Positions 25,988 through 35,747 of a stretch of DNA of 64,000 nucleotides are shown piece after piece; the first letter of the stretch is position 1; every line of letters begins with the position of its first letter. Origin of the DNA: Spirosoma rigui (GTDB lineage Bacteria; Bacteroidota; Bacteroidia; Cytophagales; Spirosomataceae); the NCBI RefSeq assembly GCF_002067135.1, contig NZ_CP020105.1, positions 3,906,001 through 3,970,000 of the forward strand. Direction: 5' to 3'. Below the pieces are notes generated by a model, which had not been told where the DNA came from, did no database searches, and saw nothing but the letters and a program-made list of their open reading frames with translations. Position numbers and translations under genes: made by a program.

Positions 25988-27199
25988 TTAATGTTCGAAA
26001 AAGCAGACCGTGCCGCCTACCCAGTCGAAGTCTTTGTTAAAGCGAACACCGATCATTTCGCCCCGGCTCAACCGGCTGAGGTTGGTGACAAGCGTTGGTT
26101 TCGGTTCGTGTTCGGGCCAGATAAACAGCATCCGGATCTCACACTTAATAAGCCCGTCGGGTGCCTGGATAACTGGTTTGTAGGTAACCTTTCGTTGAAT
26201 CAAGTACCCTGCCCGCTGGTCGGATGGGATAGCATCGAGGTCGGCGGGCGTAATGTGTAACTTAACCCCGCTGCCGGCAAAGGAAAACAGGGGTTTAAGA
26301 ACGTAATTCTCCAGGTCGCTTGGGTATTCGCCCAAATCCGACAGGAAGTGACTATCGGGGACATAGGGACTTTTGAGCAGCGGTAAGGTGTACTTGCTGA
26401 TGCGGAAAAACCAGTTTGGGTGGCCTACCCATTCCACATCAACATCGTCGGTTAGCTGAAAGGCCGTTTTCAGATCCGGGAAGTTCTGCAGATCGTCGAA
26501 GATCAGGCGGTTGTAGATCCGCCTGATCGGAATTGTTTTTCCGTTTTTCTCGTAAAAAAGCTGTCGTCCCTTCTTCTGGATGCGGGTCAGGCACACCGGC
26601 GATACGCCAATGTACGCTTCCGTCAGGGCGAAGTCGATGCGCGTTTTTTGACGTTCGGGATAAATTTCCAGCAGGATCACCTCGTCGGGATGGCAGTCGC
26701 CCACGATCATCTGGCGAAGCCGTTCCACATACGCTGCGTTGTCGGCTACGTTGAACAGGTGGGACAGCGAATCGGGAATGGGAAAGTGATTCCTGAATTG
26801 CGTTGCCAGGTAGGGCTGAAATCCGTACAGGGAGGGAAAACCCTGCAATTCGATCAGCTGCGGGGTGAGCTCACCCGTTGTATCATCCTGACAAATAGCA
26901 AAGTCAACCGCCAGAAACTGGGTATGATCATCGGAGCGCTCATTGGGAACGCGCTGCCCGTCGGGTATCGCTCCCTCGGAACGCGCTCTGAAATCGTCCC
27001 GGGTCAGAACGTCGATGATGTCATCGCAGGCCGACAGCAGCTTACCGGTCAGATCACGCGGTACAAAAACGGGAGTTTCGGCAACGCGGAAATCCAGCTG
27101 GTTGGGGTAATCCTGATTTATTTTGTCGAGAAAAGCCTGGTATTGCTCCGGGCTGAACGCGTTGTTATAGGCTTGGCGTAGGGGCTGGATCATAGACAA
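25988..27199 (-). CDS. ATP-grasp ligase-like protein of unknown substrate
   Basis: A 403-residue protein with an ATP-grasp core in its C-terminal third: YVLKPLFSFAGSGVKL (Lys302, GSGV 309-312) would hold ATP, YLIQRKV follows (Gln335), and LIKCEIRMLFIW carries Glu354 and Arg356 for Mg and substrate. The N-terminal part contains PQLIELQGFPSLYGFQPYLA, reminiscent of glutathionylspermidine-synthase-like and other amide-forming ATP-grasp enzymes. Such enzymes join a carboxylate to an amine through an acyl phosphate. It lies 45 bases downstream of the amidotransferase-like gene. No named subfamily is recognised. Confidence 0.7.
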   Translation of the reverse strand: MSMIQPLRQAYNNAFSPEQYQAFLDKINQDYPNQLDFRVAETPVFVPRDLTGKLLSACDDIIDVLTRDDFRARSEGAIPDGQRVPNERSDDHTQFLAVDFAICQDDTTGELTPQLIELQGFPSLYGFQPYLATQFRNHFPIPDSLSHLFNVADNAAYVERLRQMIVGDCHPDEVILLEIYPERQKTRIDFALTEAYIGVSPVCLTRIQKKGRQLFYEKNGKTIPIRRIYNRLIFDDLQNFPDLKTAFQLTDDVDVEWVGHPNWFFRISKYTLPLLKSPYVPDSHFLSDLGEYPSDLENYVLKPLFSFAGSGVKLHITPADLDAIPSDQRAGYLIQRKVTYKPVIQAPDGLIKCEIRMLFIWPEHEPKPTLVTNLSRLSRGEMIGVRFNKDFDWVGGTVCFFEH

Positions 27200-27244
27200 T
27201 AAACCGAATAGAATAAACAGGAAGCCGGACGGATAACCCTTGTA

Positions 27245-28096
27245 TCAGGCCTGCTCGACAAGGTGCTCGGCACGCGGACGTGCGGCCACCCCTGTACCAT
27301 CGATGATCCGCTTGAGGAAGCCCGGCAGTATCACGGATTCGGTCAGGGCAATTTTGTCGGGGTCCTGCAGGTAGGCTACCATCTCGTCGTATTTCTGCTG
27401 GCCGAAGTTAGTGATCACCTGGTTGCGTTTTTCGTCGCTCAGAAAATACCGGAGCATCCCTTCGTTGTCGGCTTCGGGGTGAAACTGGGTACCCACAATT
27501 TCGTCGGAGAACCGGATGGCCATCACCGCGCGGTCGAGGGGTACGTGGGGCCGCGCTTTTTCGAGGCAGAGCATCGTCGCACCGAGGTCATTCATGCGCG
27601 CATCGTCGGGTTCTGTAATCTGGTAATCACGGGAATCAACGGCGTAAAAGGGCTCGGGCAGGCCGTTCAGCAGAGGATCGGTCAGGCCCTCCCCAATCTT
27701 GTGTACCGGAAAGATTCCGAAGGAAGTAGACCGGCGTTTGCTGAGGGTGCCCAGCGCCAGGTGACGCACAACCAGCTGAAACGAGTGGCAAATCAGAAAA
27801 ACGTATTTCTTGCGGCTGTGTTGCCGGTTCCAGGCGAAAAGCTGGTCGATCAGCGCAAAGTATGGCTGTTCCCAGGCGTCGTCAGAGGCCAGCGGACTAC
27901 CGGGTCCACCCGAGGAAATATAAATATCGTAAGACAGATCGGGGAGTTCGTTGGCCCCCCGAACATTAAACACATCGAAGGCAAGCTGGGCAGATTCTGC
28001 GCCCTGAACGTTCCGGATAGATTGCAGGATACAACGCATGCCTTCGTTGGCGTGGTTGTTATTCATGTCGAGAACGGCGATTTTTAGTAGACTCAT
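27245..28096 (-). CDS. Class I glutamine-amidotransferase-like protein
   Basis: The 283-residue product (from the ATG at 28096, which begins at the first beta strand SLLKIAVLDMNN; an upstream in-frame start at 28129 is less likely) has the class I GATase fold. ISSGGPGSP is the oxyanion region, the nucleophile is Cys103 in FLICHSFQLV, and the partner residues are His206 and Glu208 in GTQFHPEAD. The elbow CHSFQ departs from the usual CxGxQ, which may mean a peptidase or other hydrolase instead of an ammonia source. Often mislabelled GMP synthase. Between the GCS2 and ATP-grasp genes. Confidence 0.82.
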   Translation of the reverse strand: MSLLKIAVLDMNNNHANEGMRCILQSIRNVQGAESAQLAFDVFNVRGANELPDLSYDIYISSGGPGSPLASDDAWEQPYFALIDQLFAWNRQHSRKKYVFLICHSFQLVVRHLALGTLSKRRSTSFGIFPVHKIGEGLTDPLLNGLPEPFYAVDSRDYQITEPDDARMNDLGATMLCLEKARPHVPLDRAVMAIRFSDEIVGTQFHPEADNEGMLRYFLSDEKRNQVITNFGQQKYDEMVAYLQDPDKIALTESVILPGFLKRIIDGTGVAARPRAEHLVEQA

Positions 28097-28170
28097 AGTG
28101 ACTATAGAGCGACTGCTGTGTCGCACCAATGGATACGAAAATAGCGGCTGGGCAGCCGCTCTATACTCAA

Positions 28171-29271
<1,101 letters not shown>

Positions 29272-29356
29272 TGGTACGCGGGGTTAAGTCTAGTTGTTCG
29301 TCAGATGAGCCTAAATGTGCAGGGTAAGGTACTGTTTTTTTTGGTAAAAAAGAGAG

Positions 29357-30928
29357 TTAGTCCACCGCCTGCTCGGGAATATGCAGGGGCAGGTAAACGT
29401 GAAACGTAGTTCCGTAATTGAGCGTGCTTTCCACCCGGATCGTTCCGCCATGATTCTCCGCCACCCGGCGACAGGTAGCCAGGCCTATTCCTGTTCCGGC
29501 AAACTGCTGGCGGCCGTGCAGGCGGTTGAAAAGACCAAAAATGGTGTCGAAGTGCGCTGTATCGATGCCAATGCCGTTATCCTGCACCCGAAAATGCGCG
29601 TATTCGAGGAGGGGGTCGATGCCCGGAAAGTCGGGTACGTCGTAGCCCCGGACCAGTTCGCCCGTGACCGTAACCTCGGGGCGCTGGTCGGGCCGGGTAA
29701 ACTTCATGGCGTTGGTCATCAGATTCTGAAACAACTGCCTCAGCTGGGTCGCGTCGCCGGGAACCATGGGCAGGTGAGGGCCGTGCTTGATCACCGCCCC
29801 CCGCTCACTGATGGTCATCTCCAGGTCGGTCAGGATATCGCCCAAAACCGCTTCGATACTAACCAGGTCCTGCTTCTGGCGGTTGGCAATAGCCGTCGGC
29901 GCGGTGATCCGGGCGTAGGAAAGCAGACTTTTGATGAGCAGATCCATACGGTCGGCAGCCGACTGCATCCGCTGGACCATATCGGCACCCGCCCCGCCGA
30001 GGTCTTCGGCGTAGCGATCCCGGAGCAAATCTCCGAATGAGCGGATCTTGCGCAGGGGTTCCTGCAAATCGTGGCTCGCAACGTAGGCAAACTGCTCCAG
30101 GCTGTTATTGGATCGCTGGAGATCGCTGTTCATGCGTTGCAGTGCCTGCTGCTGGCGAAACTGCTCGGTTATGTCGCGGTACACGCAAATGGCCATGACT
30201 ATATCACCCCGTTCGTTCCGGACGGGACCCACGTAGCACTCACACCGCCAGCCGCCCCAGTGGTCACTAAACGAATGCTGCTCGCCCATGAGGGCCGAAC
30301 TGATGTAGCGTTTCCAGTCGGGCTGGTAGTCGGGCCGCATGGTGTCGACAATACGTCGGCTAAGGACGTCGTCGGGATTGGCGCTGTTGAAGAGACCGGG
30401 CAGCTTTCCGTTGGCAAAGAGAACTTTCTGAAAATAGTTGACCACCACCACGCACATGCCCGGTACGGTCGAGGACAGGGTCTTGAACAGAATCGACTCA
30501 CCCAGCAGCAACTGCTGGGCTGTTTTCAGTTCCGTAATGTCGGTAAAGGACACAACGGCCTGTTCGCCATCGTCGAGTGGCTGGATCGTCAGGTCGAACC
30601 AGTAGTCAAGGCCCGTACGGGTAATGCGGTGGAAGAGCTCGGAGTGGTGAACTTGAGCCGTGTCGATGGCTTCGGCCAGGTCGGTCCAGAGCTTCATGCG
30701 CGCGCTGCTGGCAAACACGTCGTCGACCCGTTTTCCCAGCATCTCGCTGCGGGTAAGGCCGATGAGCTGCTCGGCCCGATAGTTGGCCAGTTGAATTTGA
30801 AAAGTATCAATCGATCCGTCGGCGGAGCGAACGGCTTTATAAACAACTATGCCACTGGACGATTGATCCAGAGCGGTTTGCCAAAGCGAACCCGGCACCT
30901 GCCATCGTTCGGCTGTATTTGCGTTCAT
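29357..30928 (-). CDS. PAS-domain sensor histidine kinase
   Basis: A 523-residue soluble kinase without membrane segments. Two or three PAS domains cover residues 15-270 (ALDQSSSGIVVYKAVRSADG opens the first), then the HisKA helix FAYVASHDLQEPLRKIRSF with the phospho-His, and a full HATPase with NLMTNAMKF, VQDNGIGID and GTGIGLATCRRV boxes. This organisation is common in Bacteroidota. It lies 85 bases upstream of the GCS2 gene on the same strand; whether it is part of that operon or controls it is not settled, and no response regulator is adjacent. Confidence 0.9.
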   Translation of the reverse strand: MNANTAERWQVPGSLWQTALDQSSSGIVVYKAVRSADGSIDTFQIQLANYRAEQLIGLTRSEMLGKRVDDVFASSARMKLWTDLAEAIDTAQVHHSELFHRITRTGLDYWFDLTIQPLDDGEQAVVSFTDITELKTAQQLLLGESILFKTLSSTVPGMCVVVVNYFQKVLFANGKLPGLFNSANPDDVLSRRIVDTMRPDYQPDWKRYISSALMGEQHSFSDHWGGWRCECYVGPVRNERGDIVMAICVYRDITEQFRQQQALQRMNSDLQRSNNSLEQFAYVASHDLQEPLRKIRSFGDLLRDRYAEDLGGAGADMVQRMQSAADRMDLLIKSLLSYARITAPTAIANRQKQDLVSIEAVLGDILTDLEMTISERGAVIKHGPHLPMVPGDATQLRQLFQNLMTNAMKFTRPDQRPEVTVTGELVRGYDVPDFPGIDPLLEYAHFRVQDNGIGIDTAHFDTIFGLFNRLHGRQQFAGTGIGLATCRRVAENHGGTIRVESTLNYGTTFHVYLPLHIPEQAVD

Positions 30929-31111
30929 ACTGGAATTTGATCACCTGGCAGCGATAAAACCAGAATGATTCATGTATTCGTGACGTGTAATTAACTGGTT
31001 CTAACGGTGAACCCACAGACTTTGTTTGTCAGACTGCCTGGCCCGTCCGTTGCGGTTTTGGGGGATTGACGGCCGAAGGGGTGAATGACCCCGCTGTTTG
31101 ACATTCTTTCG

Positions 31112-31119
31112 TACTTTTG
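31112..31119 (+). promoter_or_regulatory. -7 element of the 2OG-oxygenase gene
   Basis: TACTTTTG matches TAnnTTTG, 17 bases before the ATG. A TTTG at 31097-31100 is too close to be the usual -33 box. Confidence 0.5.
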
Positions 31120-31136
31120 CAAAAACAGTTTAGTCT

Positions 31137-32093
31137 ATGCAATCCCAAGAGTTATATGACGAGATCCCCTCGTTGGATTTAGCTGATTTCACCTCGGGCG
31201 ACGTGGCCCGCAAGGCGCAGTTCGTCCAGCAACTGGGCAGCGCGTTCAATCAGATCGGTTTTGTTGCCATCCGTAACCACGGCCTCACCGATGAGTTGAC
31301 CGGGCGGCTGTATGATTCGGCGCAGGCCTTCTTTTCGGCTCCGGACGCGGTCAAACAGCAGTATGAGCATCCCGAACTGAACGGCCAACGGGGCTACATC
31401 GGCAAAGGAAAAGAAACCGCCAAAGGGTTTAAAGTCGCTGACCTTAAAGAGTTTTATCACATTGGCCAGCCCGAGCCCGTCGGGGATATGCCCGCCAACG
31501 TACTGCCCGCCGAGTACCCGGCGTTTGGCGAAGCTGCACTAACCGCTTACCGGACGCTGGAGAATGCGGGCAAGCAACTCCTGCGCGCCATTGCCCTGTA
31601 TTTAGAACTGCCCGAAACCTATTTTGACGACAAAGTTCAGAACGGCGACAGCATCCTGCGCGCGCTCCACTACTTCCCGCTCGATCCCGATTCCACGCCG
31701 GACGGGGCGGTACGGGCCGCGGCCCACGGGGATATCAACCTCATCACCCTGCTGATGGGTGCTTCGGCCGATGGCCTCCAGGTGCTTCGGCGCGATGGAA
31801 AGTGGATCAGCATTACGGCCCTGCCCGATCAGGTCGTTGTGAACGTGGGCGATATGCTCGACCGGCTCACGAATCACAAACTCAAGTCGACCATTCACCA
31901 GGTCGTCAATCCACCCCGGGAAAAGATGAACCAGTCGCGCTACTCGATTCCGTTCTTCATGCACCCCCGGGCCGACATGAACCTGACCAGCCTCGACAGC
32001 TGCATCGATCAGCAGCATCCCAAATTGTACGTCGATATGACGGCGGGTGAGTTTCTTGATGAACGGTTGAGAGAACTTGGATTAAAAAAGTAA
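31137..32093 (+). CDS. 2-oxoglutarate/Fe(II) oxygenase, isopenicillin-N-synthase-like
   Basis: The 318-residue protein has the two-domain layout of the isopenicillin-N-synthase/2OG-oxygenase family: an N-terminal DIOX_N region (IPSLDLADF, GFVAIRNHGL) and a jellyroll core with Fe ligands His197 and Asp199 (AAHGDINLITLL), His254 (STIHQVV), and Arg268 in RYSIPFF to bind 2-oxoglutarate. Members hydroxylate, desaturate or cyclise small molecules. It is separate from the chrA-like gene and has its own promoter; the substrate is unknown. Confidence 0.92.
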   Translation: MQSQELYDEIPSLDLADFTSGDVARKAQFVQQLGSAFNQIGFVAIRNHGLTDELTGRLYDSAQAFFSAPDAVKQQYEHPELNGQRGYIGKGKETAKGFKVADLKEFYHIGQPEPVGDMPANVLPAEYPAFGEAALTAYRTLENAGKQLLRAIALYLELPETYFDDKVQNGDSILRALHYFPLDPDSTPDGAVRAAAHGDINLITLLMGASADGLQVLRRDGKWISITALPDQVVVNVGDMLDRLTNHKLKSTIHQVVNPPREKMNQSRYSIPFFMHPRADMNLTSLDSCIDQQHPKLYVDMTAGEFLDERLRELGLKK

Positions 32094-32199
32094 TATTTGG
32101 CATTCGGCAATGAGTAGGCTGGCTGATCGACGGTGGACCCCGAGACGGACTTCACCATCGATCAGCCCGACCGACTTTTATTTTTTGTGGTACCTGCCT

Positions 32200-33405
32200 A
32201 TGATGCGCCCAACCCTTCCTTACATTCAACCGGTTCGCAAGATACGGTACGTCATTTTTTTGAAGGACGTTCTCATTCTGGCGTTGACCACGTTTGGGGG
32301 GCCGCAGGTACACCTGGCAATGTTGTATGACCGGTTCGTGGTCAAGCGCCGTTACCTGACCGAGGGGGAGCTGATGGAGCTGAATGCGCTGGGCCAGGTG
32401 TTGCCCGGTCCGACATCAACGCAGACCATTACGGCGGTAGGGTTCAAGATCGGTGGTCCCAACCTGGCCTACATCACGCTGCTGATCTGGATTCTGCCGG
32501 GTGTCTCGCTGATGACCGCGGCCGGGATCGGTATGTATTACCTCGAACAGCGGAACCTCTCCCTGAATTTTGCGCGGTTCATTCAGCCCATGGCGGTTGG
32601 TTTTTTAATCGTGGCTGGTTACCGGATTGGGCAGAAAGTGATCAAAAACAAGGTAAGTCTGGCCCTGGCCCTCACGGCCACGATGGTCGCGTACGTGTTT
32701 CGTTCGCCGGTAATGACGCCCATCGTTATTGTGCTGGGCGGACTAACGACGGCCCTGACCTACGAAAAGCAGGAGCGGATGGACAAGAAACCCCTGCGGG
32801 TGCAGTGGGCTAACTTTTTCCTGTGGCTGGGGGTTTTCCTGGCTGCGGCCGGGCTGGGGGCCATTACCCAGTCGCTGCCCGTGCGGCTCTTCGAAAATTT
32901 TTACCGGAATGGCAGCCTGGTGTTCGGGGGCGGTCAGGTGCTCACGCCCATGCTGTATAACGAATTTGTGGCCTTCAAGCATTACCTGTCCCGCGAAGAG
33001 TTTCTGTCGGGTCTGGGCCTGGTACAGGCGGTTCCGGGGCCTGTCTTTTCCTTTGCTTCGTACATCGGTGCGCTGTCCATGCGGCACGACGGGGTAAGTG
33101 GTCAGCTGTGGGGCAGCTTCGTTTCGACGGCCGGTATTTTTCTGCCGGGCACTTTTCTGATCTTTTTTGTTTACCGGTTCTGGGAGCAGCTTAAACGCTA
33201 CCGGGTCGTACGGGCCTCGCTGGACGGGGTCAATGCTGCCAGCACGGGACTGACGGCAGCTGCGGCCATTATACTTTTTCAGCCCATGCTGCCGCACTGG
33301 CCTTCGGTGGTGGTGGTTCTCATCACGATAGGCCTTTTGCTCTACACCCGCACTCCGCCCTACCTGCTGATCCTCGGCGGTTTACTGGTGGGATTCCTGC
33401 TATAA
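32200..33405 (+). CDS. chrA: Chromate transporter (two-domain ChrA)
   Basis: The 401-residue membrane protein consists of two homologous halves, each with a CHR motif: TTFGGPQVHLAMLYDRFV with LNALGQVLPGPTSTQ, and GGGQVLTPMLYNEFV with LGLVQAVPGPVFSF. This is the long-chain CHR family that exports chromate, though many members have not been tested. I prefer the ATG at 32200 over 32110 because the earlier start adds an odd basic stretch. It ends next to a strong bidirectional terminator. Confidence 0.9.
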   Translation: MMRPTLPYIQPVRKIRYVIFLKDVLILALTTFGGPQVHLAMLYDRFVVKRRYLTEGELMELNALGQVLPGPTSTQTITAVGFKIGGPNLAYITLLIWILPGVSLMTAAGIGMYYLEQRNLSLNFARFIQPMAVGFLIVAGYRIGQKVIKNKVSLALALTATMVAYVFRSPVMTPIVIVLGGLTTALTYEKQERMDKKPLRVQWANFFLWLGVFLAAAGLGAITQSLPVRLFENFYRNGSLVFGGGQVLTPMLYNEFVAFKHYLSREEFLSGLGLVQAVPGPVFSFASYIGALSMRHDGVSGQLWGSFVSTAGIFLPGTFLIFFVYRFWEQLKRYRVVRASLDGVNAASTGLTAAAAIILFQPMLPHWPSVVVVLITIGLLLYTRTPPYLLILGGLLVGFLL

Positions 33406-33492
33406 ATCCGCCGGCGGGAAGGCTCCGCGTCCGGTATAGCGTTCAGCCAGCAGTCCAGACCCCCTTTGCTGGCGCAACGTTGCAGACGGTCT

Positions 33493-33549
33493 ATTCCCAA
33501 CAAAAAAGCGGGACCGTTCAAAGAACGGTCCCGCTTTTTTGTTGGGAAT
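33493..33549. terminator. Perfect 27-base inverted repeat, bidirectional terminator
   Basis: Arms 33493-33519 and 33523-33549 are exact reverse complements with only an AAA loop. The core is AAAAAAGCGGGACCGTTC / GAACGGTCCCGCTTTTTT, which gives a T-run in both directions. It lies between the ends of the plus-strand chrA and the minus-strand DUF6580 gene. Confidence 0.92.
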
Positions 33550-33553
33550 CCAG

Positions 33554-34123
33554 CTACCGGTTGTTCCGTACCCGTACCGGCTTGAGTTCACCAAAACGCG
33601 TTTGCAGGAGGTAGTAGCCACCAAACAGTAACGCGCTGAAGAACAGATCACCGGCCAGTCCGTTCAGGAAAAACGATGTTCCGTTGTAAAAAGCGAGACC
33701 GGCAACGTAGCAGGTCATAAGTCCCTGTACCGTTTGGGGGTAGAACGTACTGCCGTACCAGACAGCAAAGTTCGTAACCAGAAAAAAGAGAATCGAAGCA
33801 GCCACGGAAGCGCCCGCAATGCGGCCGGCGTTGATCGAATTACGGGAGGAGGGGCGCAGCGCCCATACCCCTAACAGCCAGGTCAGGCTAAAGCTGACAT
33901 AAACGGCTCCCATGCTGCTGTGAAATCCAATCAGTGCATCGCTCAGGAGCATGGCTGCCAGGGGGGCTACCAGCCCCAGCCACTTACGTTCAAACATTGC
34001 TGCGCCAAACAGGGCCATGGCGGCTATCGGCGTGAAGTTAGGCCAGTGGGGTACCAGCCGGAACAATGCCGTAGCCAGGACAATGGTAATCAGCGTAATC
34101 AGGCGAATCGGGAGCGACTTCAT
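33554..34123 (-). CDS. DUF6580 integral membrane protein, possible transporter component
   Basis: The 189-residue protein has about five or six membrane helices and the conserved DUF6580 opening PHWPNFTPIAAMALFGAAMF, then LSDALIGFH. It resembles the S-components of ECF vitamin transporters in size and topology, though the family has not been tested as far as I know. It begins eight bases after cobC on the same strand, following cobS and cobT, so uptake of a corrinoid or a nucleotide-loop precursor is a reasonable guess. I start it at the ATG at 34123; the longer frame overlaps cobC. Confidence 0.7.
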   Translation of the reverse strand: MKSLPIRLITLITIVLATALFRLVPHWPNFTPIAAMALFGAAMFERKWLGLVAPLAAMLLSDALIGFHSSMGAVYVSFSLTWLLGVWALRPSSRNSINAGRIAGASVAASILFFLVTNFAVWYGSTFYPQTVQGLMTCYVAGLAFYNGTSFFLNGLAGDLFFSALLFGGYYLLQTRFGELKPVRVRNNR

Positions 34124-34131
34124 TCGATAGG

Positions 34132-34773
34132 TCAGCGGTTGATGTATTGAATTGTGTAAGATGAACCCGTCAGGGTAAGCTTGGTTACCGCTCCGTAATC
34201 GAGATTCAGGCGGTAGGCATTCTGCAAAGATAAATCCAGAAACAGACACAGCAAAGCGCGGATAACCCCACCGTGTGAAACTATGAACACCGGTTGACCC
34301 GGTTGTTGTTCAGCCAGCGGTATAATTTGTTCGTGCCAGAACGCGCCCACCCGGTCGAACACGTGCCGGAAGTTTTCGCCGTTGGGTGTTGGTACGTTCA
34401 CAAAGTCGACCATCCAGGTATCCAGCGCATCGCGGCCAATGTCCGCCCAGGGCGTCATTTCCCAGTCGCCAAAGTGAAATTCCTTCAGTCGGTCATCGTA
34501 GCGAACTACGGGCCGGATGGCGTCGACGACCGATGTCTGGCCCGGTGCCACCTCAATCTGACTGCCCGTTGCGAGGGCTAACGACAGGTCTTCGGCCAGT
34601 TGCCGGCAGCGGGTCAGGGGCGAGGAGAAGATCAGGTGTGGATCTTCGGGAAGGTGCAGAAGGAGTTTATCCCGCTGGTCTTCGTAGTTGTCGGCCAGTT
34701 CAACATTCGATTGACCGTAGGCTACGCTGCGCCCAACGGCAACTTCGGTATGGCGGATAAGGTAGATGTCCAT
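34132..34773 (-). CDS. cobC: Histidine phosphatase, likely alpha-ribazole phosphatase
   Basis: The 213-residue enzyme belongs to the phosphoglycerate-mutase-like histidine phosphatases: LIRHTE with catalytic His8, SSPLTRCRQLAE, EFHFGDWE and VSHGGVIRALL. CobC removes the 5' phosphate of alpha-ribazole phosphate in cobalamin nucleotide-loop assembly. The assignment rests on its position between cobS and a putative transporter gene; other phosphatases share this fold. Confidence 0.82.
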   Translation of the reverse strand: MDIYLIRHTEVAVGRSVAYGQSNVELADNYEDQRDKLLLHLPEDPHLIFSSPLTRCRQLAEDLSLALATGSQIEVAPGQTSVVDAIRPVVRYDDRLKEFHFGDWEMTPWADIGRDALDTWMVDFVNVPTPNGENFRHVFDRVGAFWHEQIIPLAEQQPGQPVFIVSHGGVIRALLCLFLDLSLQNAYRLNLDYGAVTKLTLTGSSYTIQYINR

Positions 34774-34914
34774 GGAGGAGGGATGAAAGAGACGAGAAAA
34801 GACGCAGGGGGAAAAAAGAAGAGGAGGTAGGAAAAAGGTGGAGTCCTGAATTTATGACTTTCCTAAGCCTTTACGCGCCTGTTCCATTCTTCCTACAACT
34901 CATGTTCCTGCTGG

Positions 34915-35697
34915 TTACACAGATACCCACAGAAGGGAGACGAATGAAAGATAGATAATGACTTCGGCAAGCTGCTGGGTTGCGCCGAGGCAATCGCCGG
35001 TGTAGCCACCAAGCCATTTCCGGAAAAAACCAATCAGCCGCCACCGTACCAACGCCAGGGGGATGAGGAAGGTTAAATAAATCCAGATGCCGGTCAGGGC
35101 AACCAATGCCAGGAGGGGAGCCAGACCAAACAATGCAGCAACGACTAACTGACCGGTGGTGATGCCCTGCGCAATGGGTTTGGCCTTGGACTCCAGATCC
35201 TCCCGGGCGTAGGGAAGTGCCCGGATAACCGTCGTCGCCGTCAGTCGGCTGAGGCTATGGGCTGCAATGTATTTGAGCACCAGTGTTGGGCTAAAGGCTT
35301 CAACCGTAAGCATCGACTGCAGGGCAAAGAATTTTACCGCCAGCAGCAGCCCCAGCCCAATGGTGCCGTAGGTACCCAGCCGGCTGTCTTTCATAATGGT
35401 CAGAATCTGCGTCTTGTTCCAGCCCCCGCCAAAGCCGTCACACACGTCGGCAAAGCCATCTTCGTGGAAGGCACCCGTTGCCCATACCGTAGCGACCATG
35501 CTGAACAGAATGGGTAAATAGGCGGGGGGGAACAGCACGGAACTCAGCCAGTAGGTTCCCACACCGATCGCCCCGATGATCCAGCCGATGAGGGGAAAGA
35601 ACATCGTCGACCGGTTAAGCGCATCGGCCGAGTGGTCAATGTGTTTGGGAACCGGCAGGCGGGTGTAAAACATGAGGGCGGTGAAAAACAGGCGCAT
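34915..35697 (-). CDS. cobS: Adenosylcobinamide-GDP ribazoletransferase
   Basis: CobS joins alpha-ribazole (or its phosphate) to adenosylcobinamide-GDP, the last assembly step of cobalamin. The 260-residue membrane enzyme opens FFTALMFYTRLPVP, has the metal-binding motif GAFHEDGFADVCDGFGGG at 75-92 and KDSRLGTYGTIGL after it, with several membrane helices. It lies 50 bases after cobT and 141 bases before cobC. Confidence 0.94.
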   Translation of the reverse strand: MRLFFTALMFYTRLPVPKHIDHSADALNRSTMFFPLIGWIIGAIGVGTYWLSSVLFPPAYLPILFSMVATVWATGAFHEDGFADVCDGFGGGWNKTQILTIMKDSRLGTYGTIGLGLLLAVKFFALQSMLTVEAFSPTLVLKYIAAHSLSRLTATTVIRALPYAREDLESKAKPIAQGITTGQLVVAALFGLAPLLALVALTGIWIYLTFLIPLALVRWRLIGFFRKWLGGYTGDCLGATQQLAEVIIYLSFVSLLWVSV

Positions 35698-35747
35698 AGG
35701 CGGGGTAAACGTGTACAGGATACCGGTATCCAGACAGGTGGTCGGTC

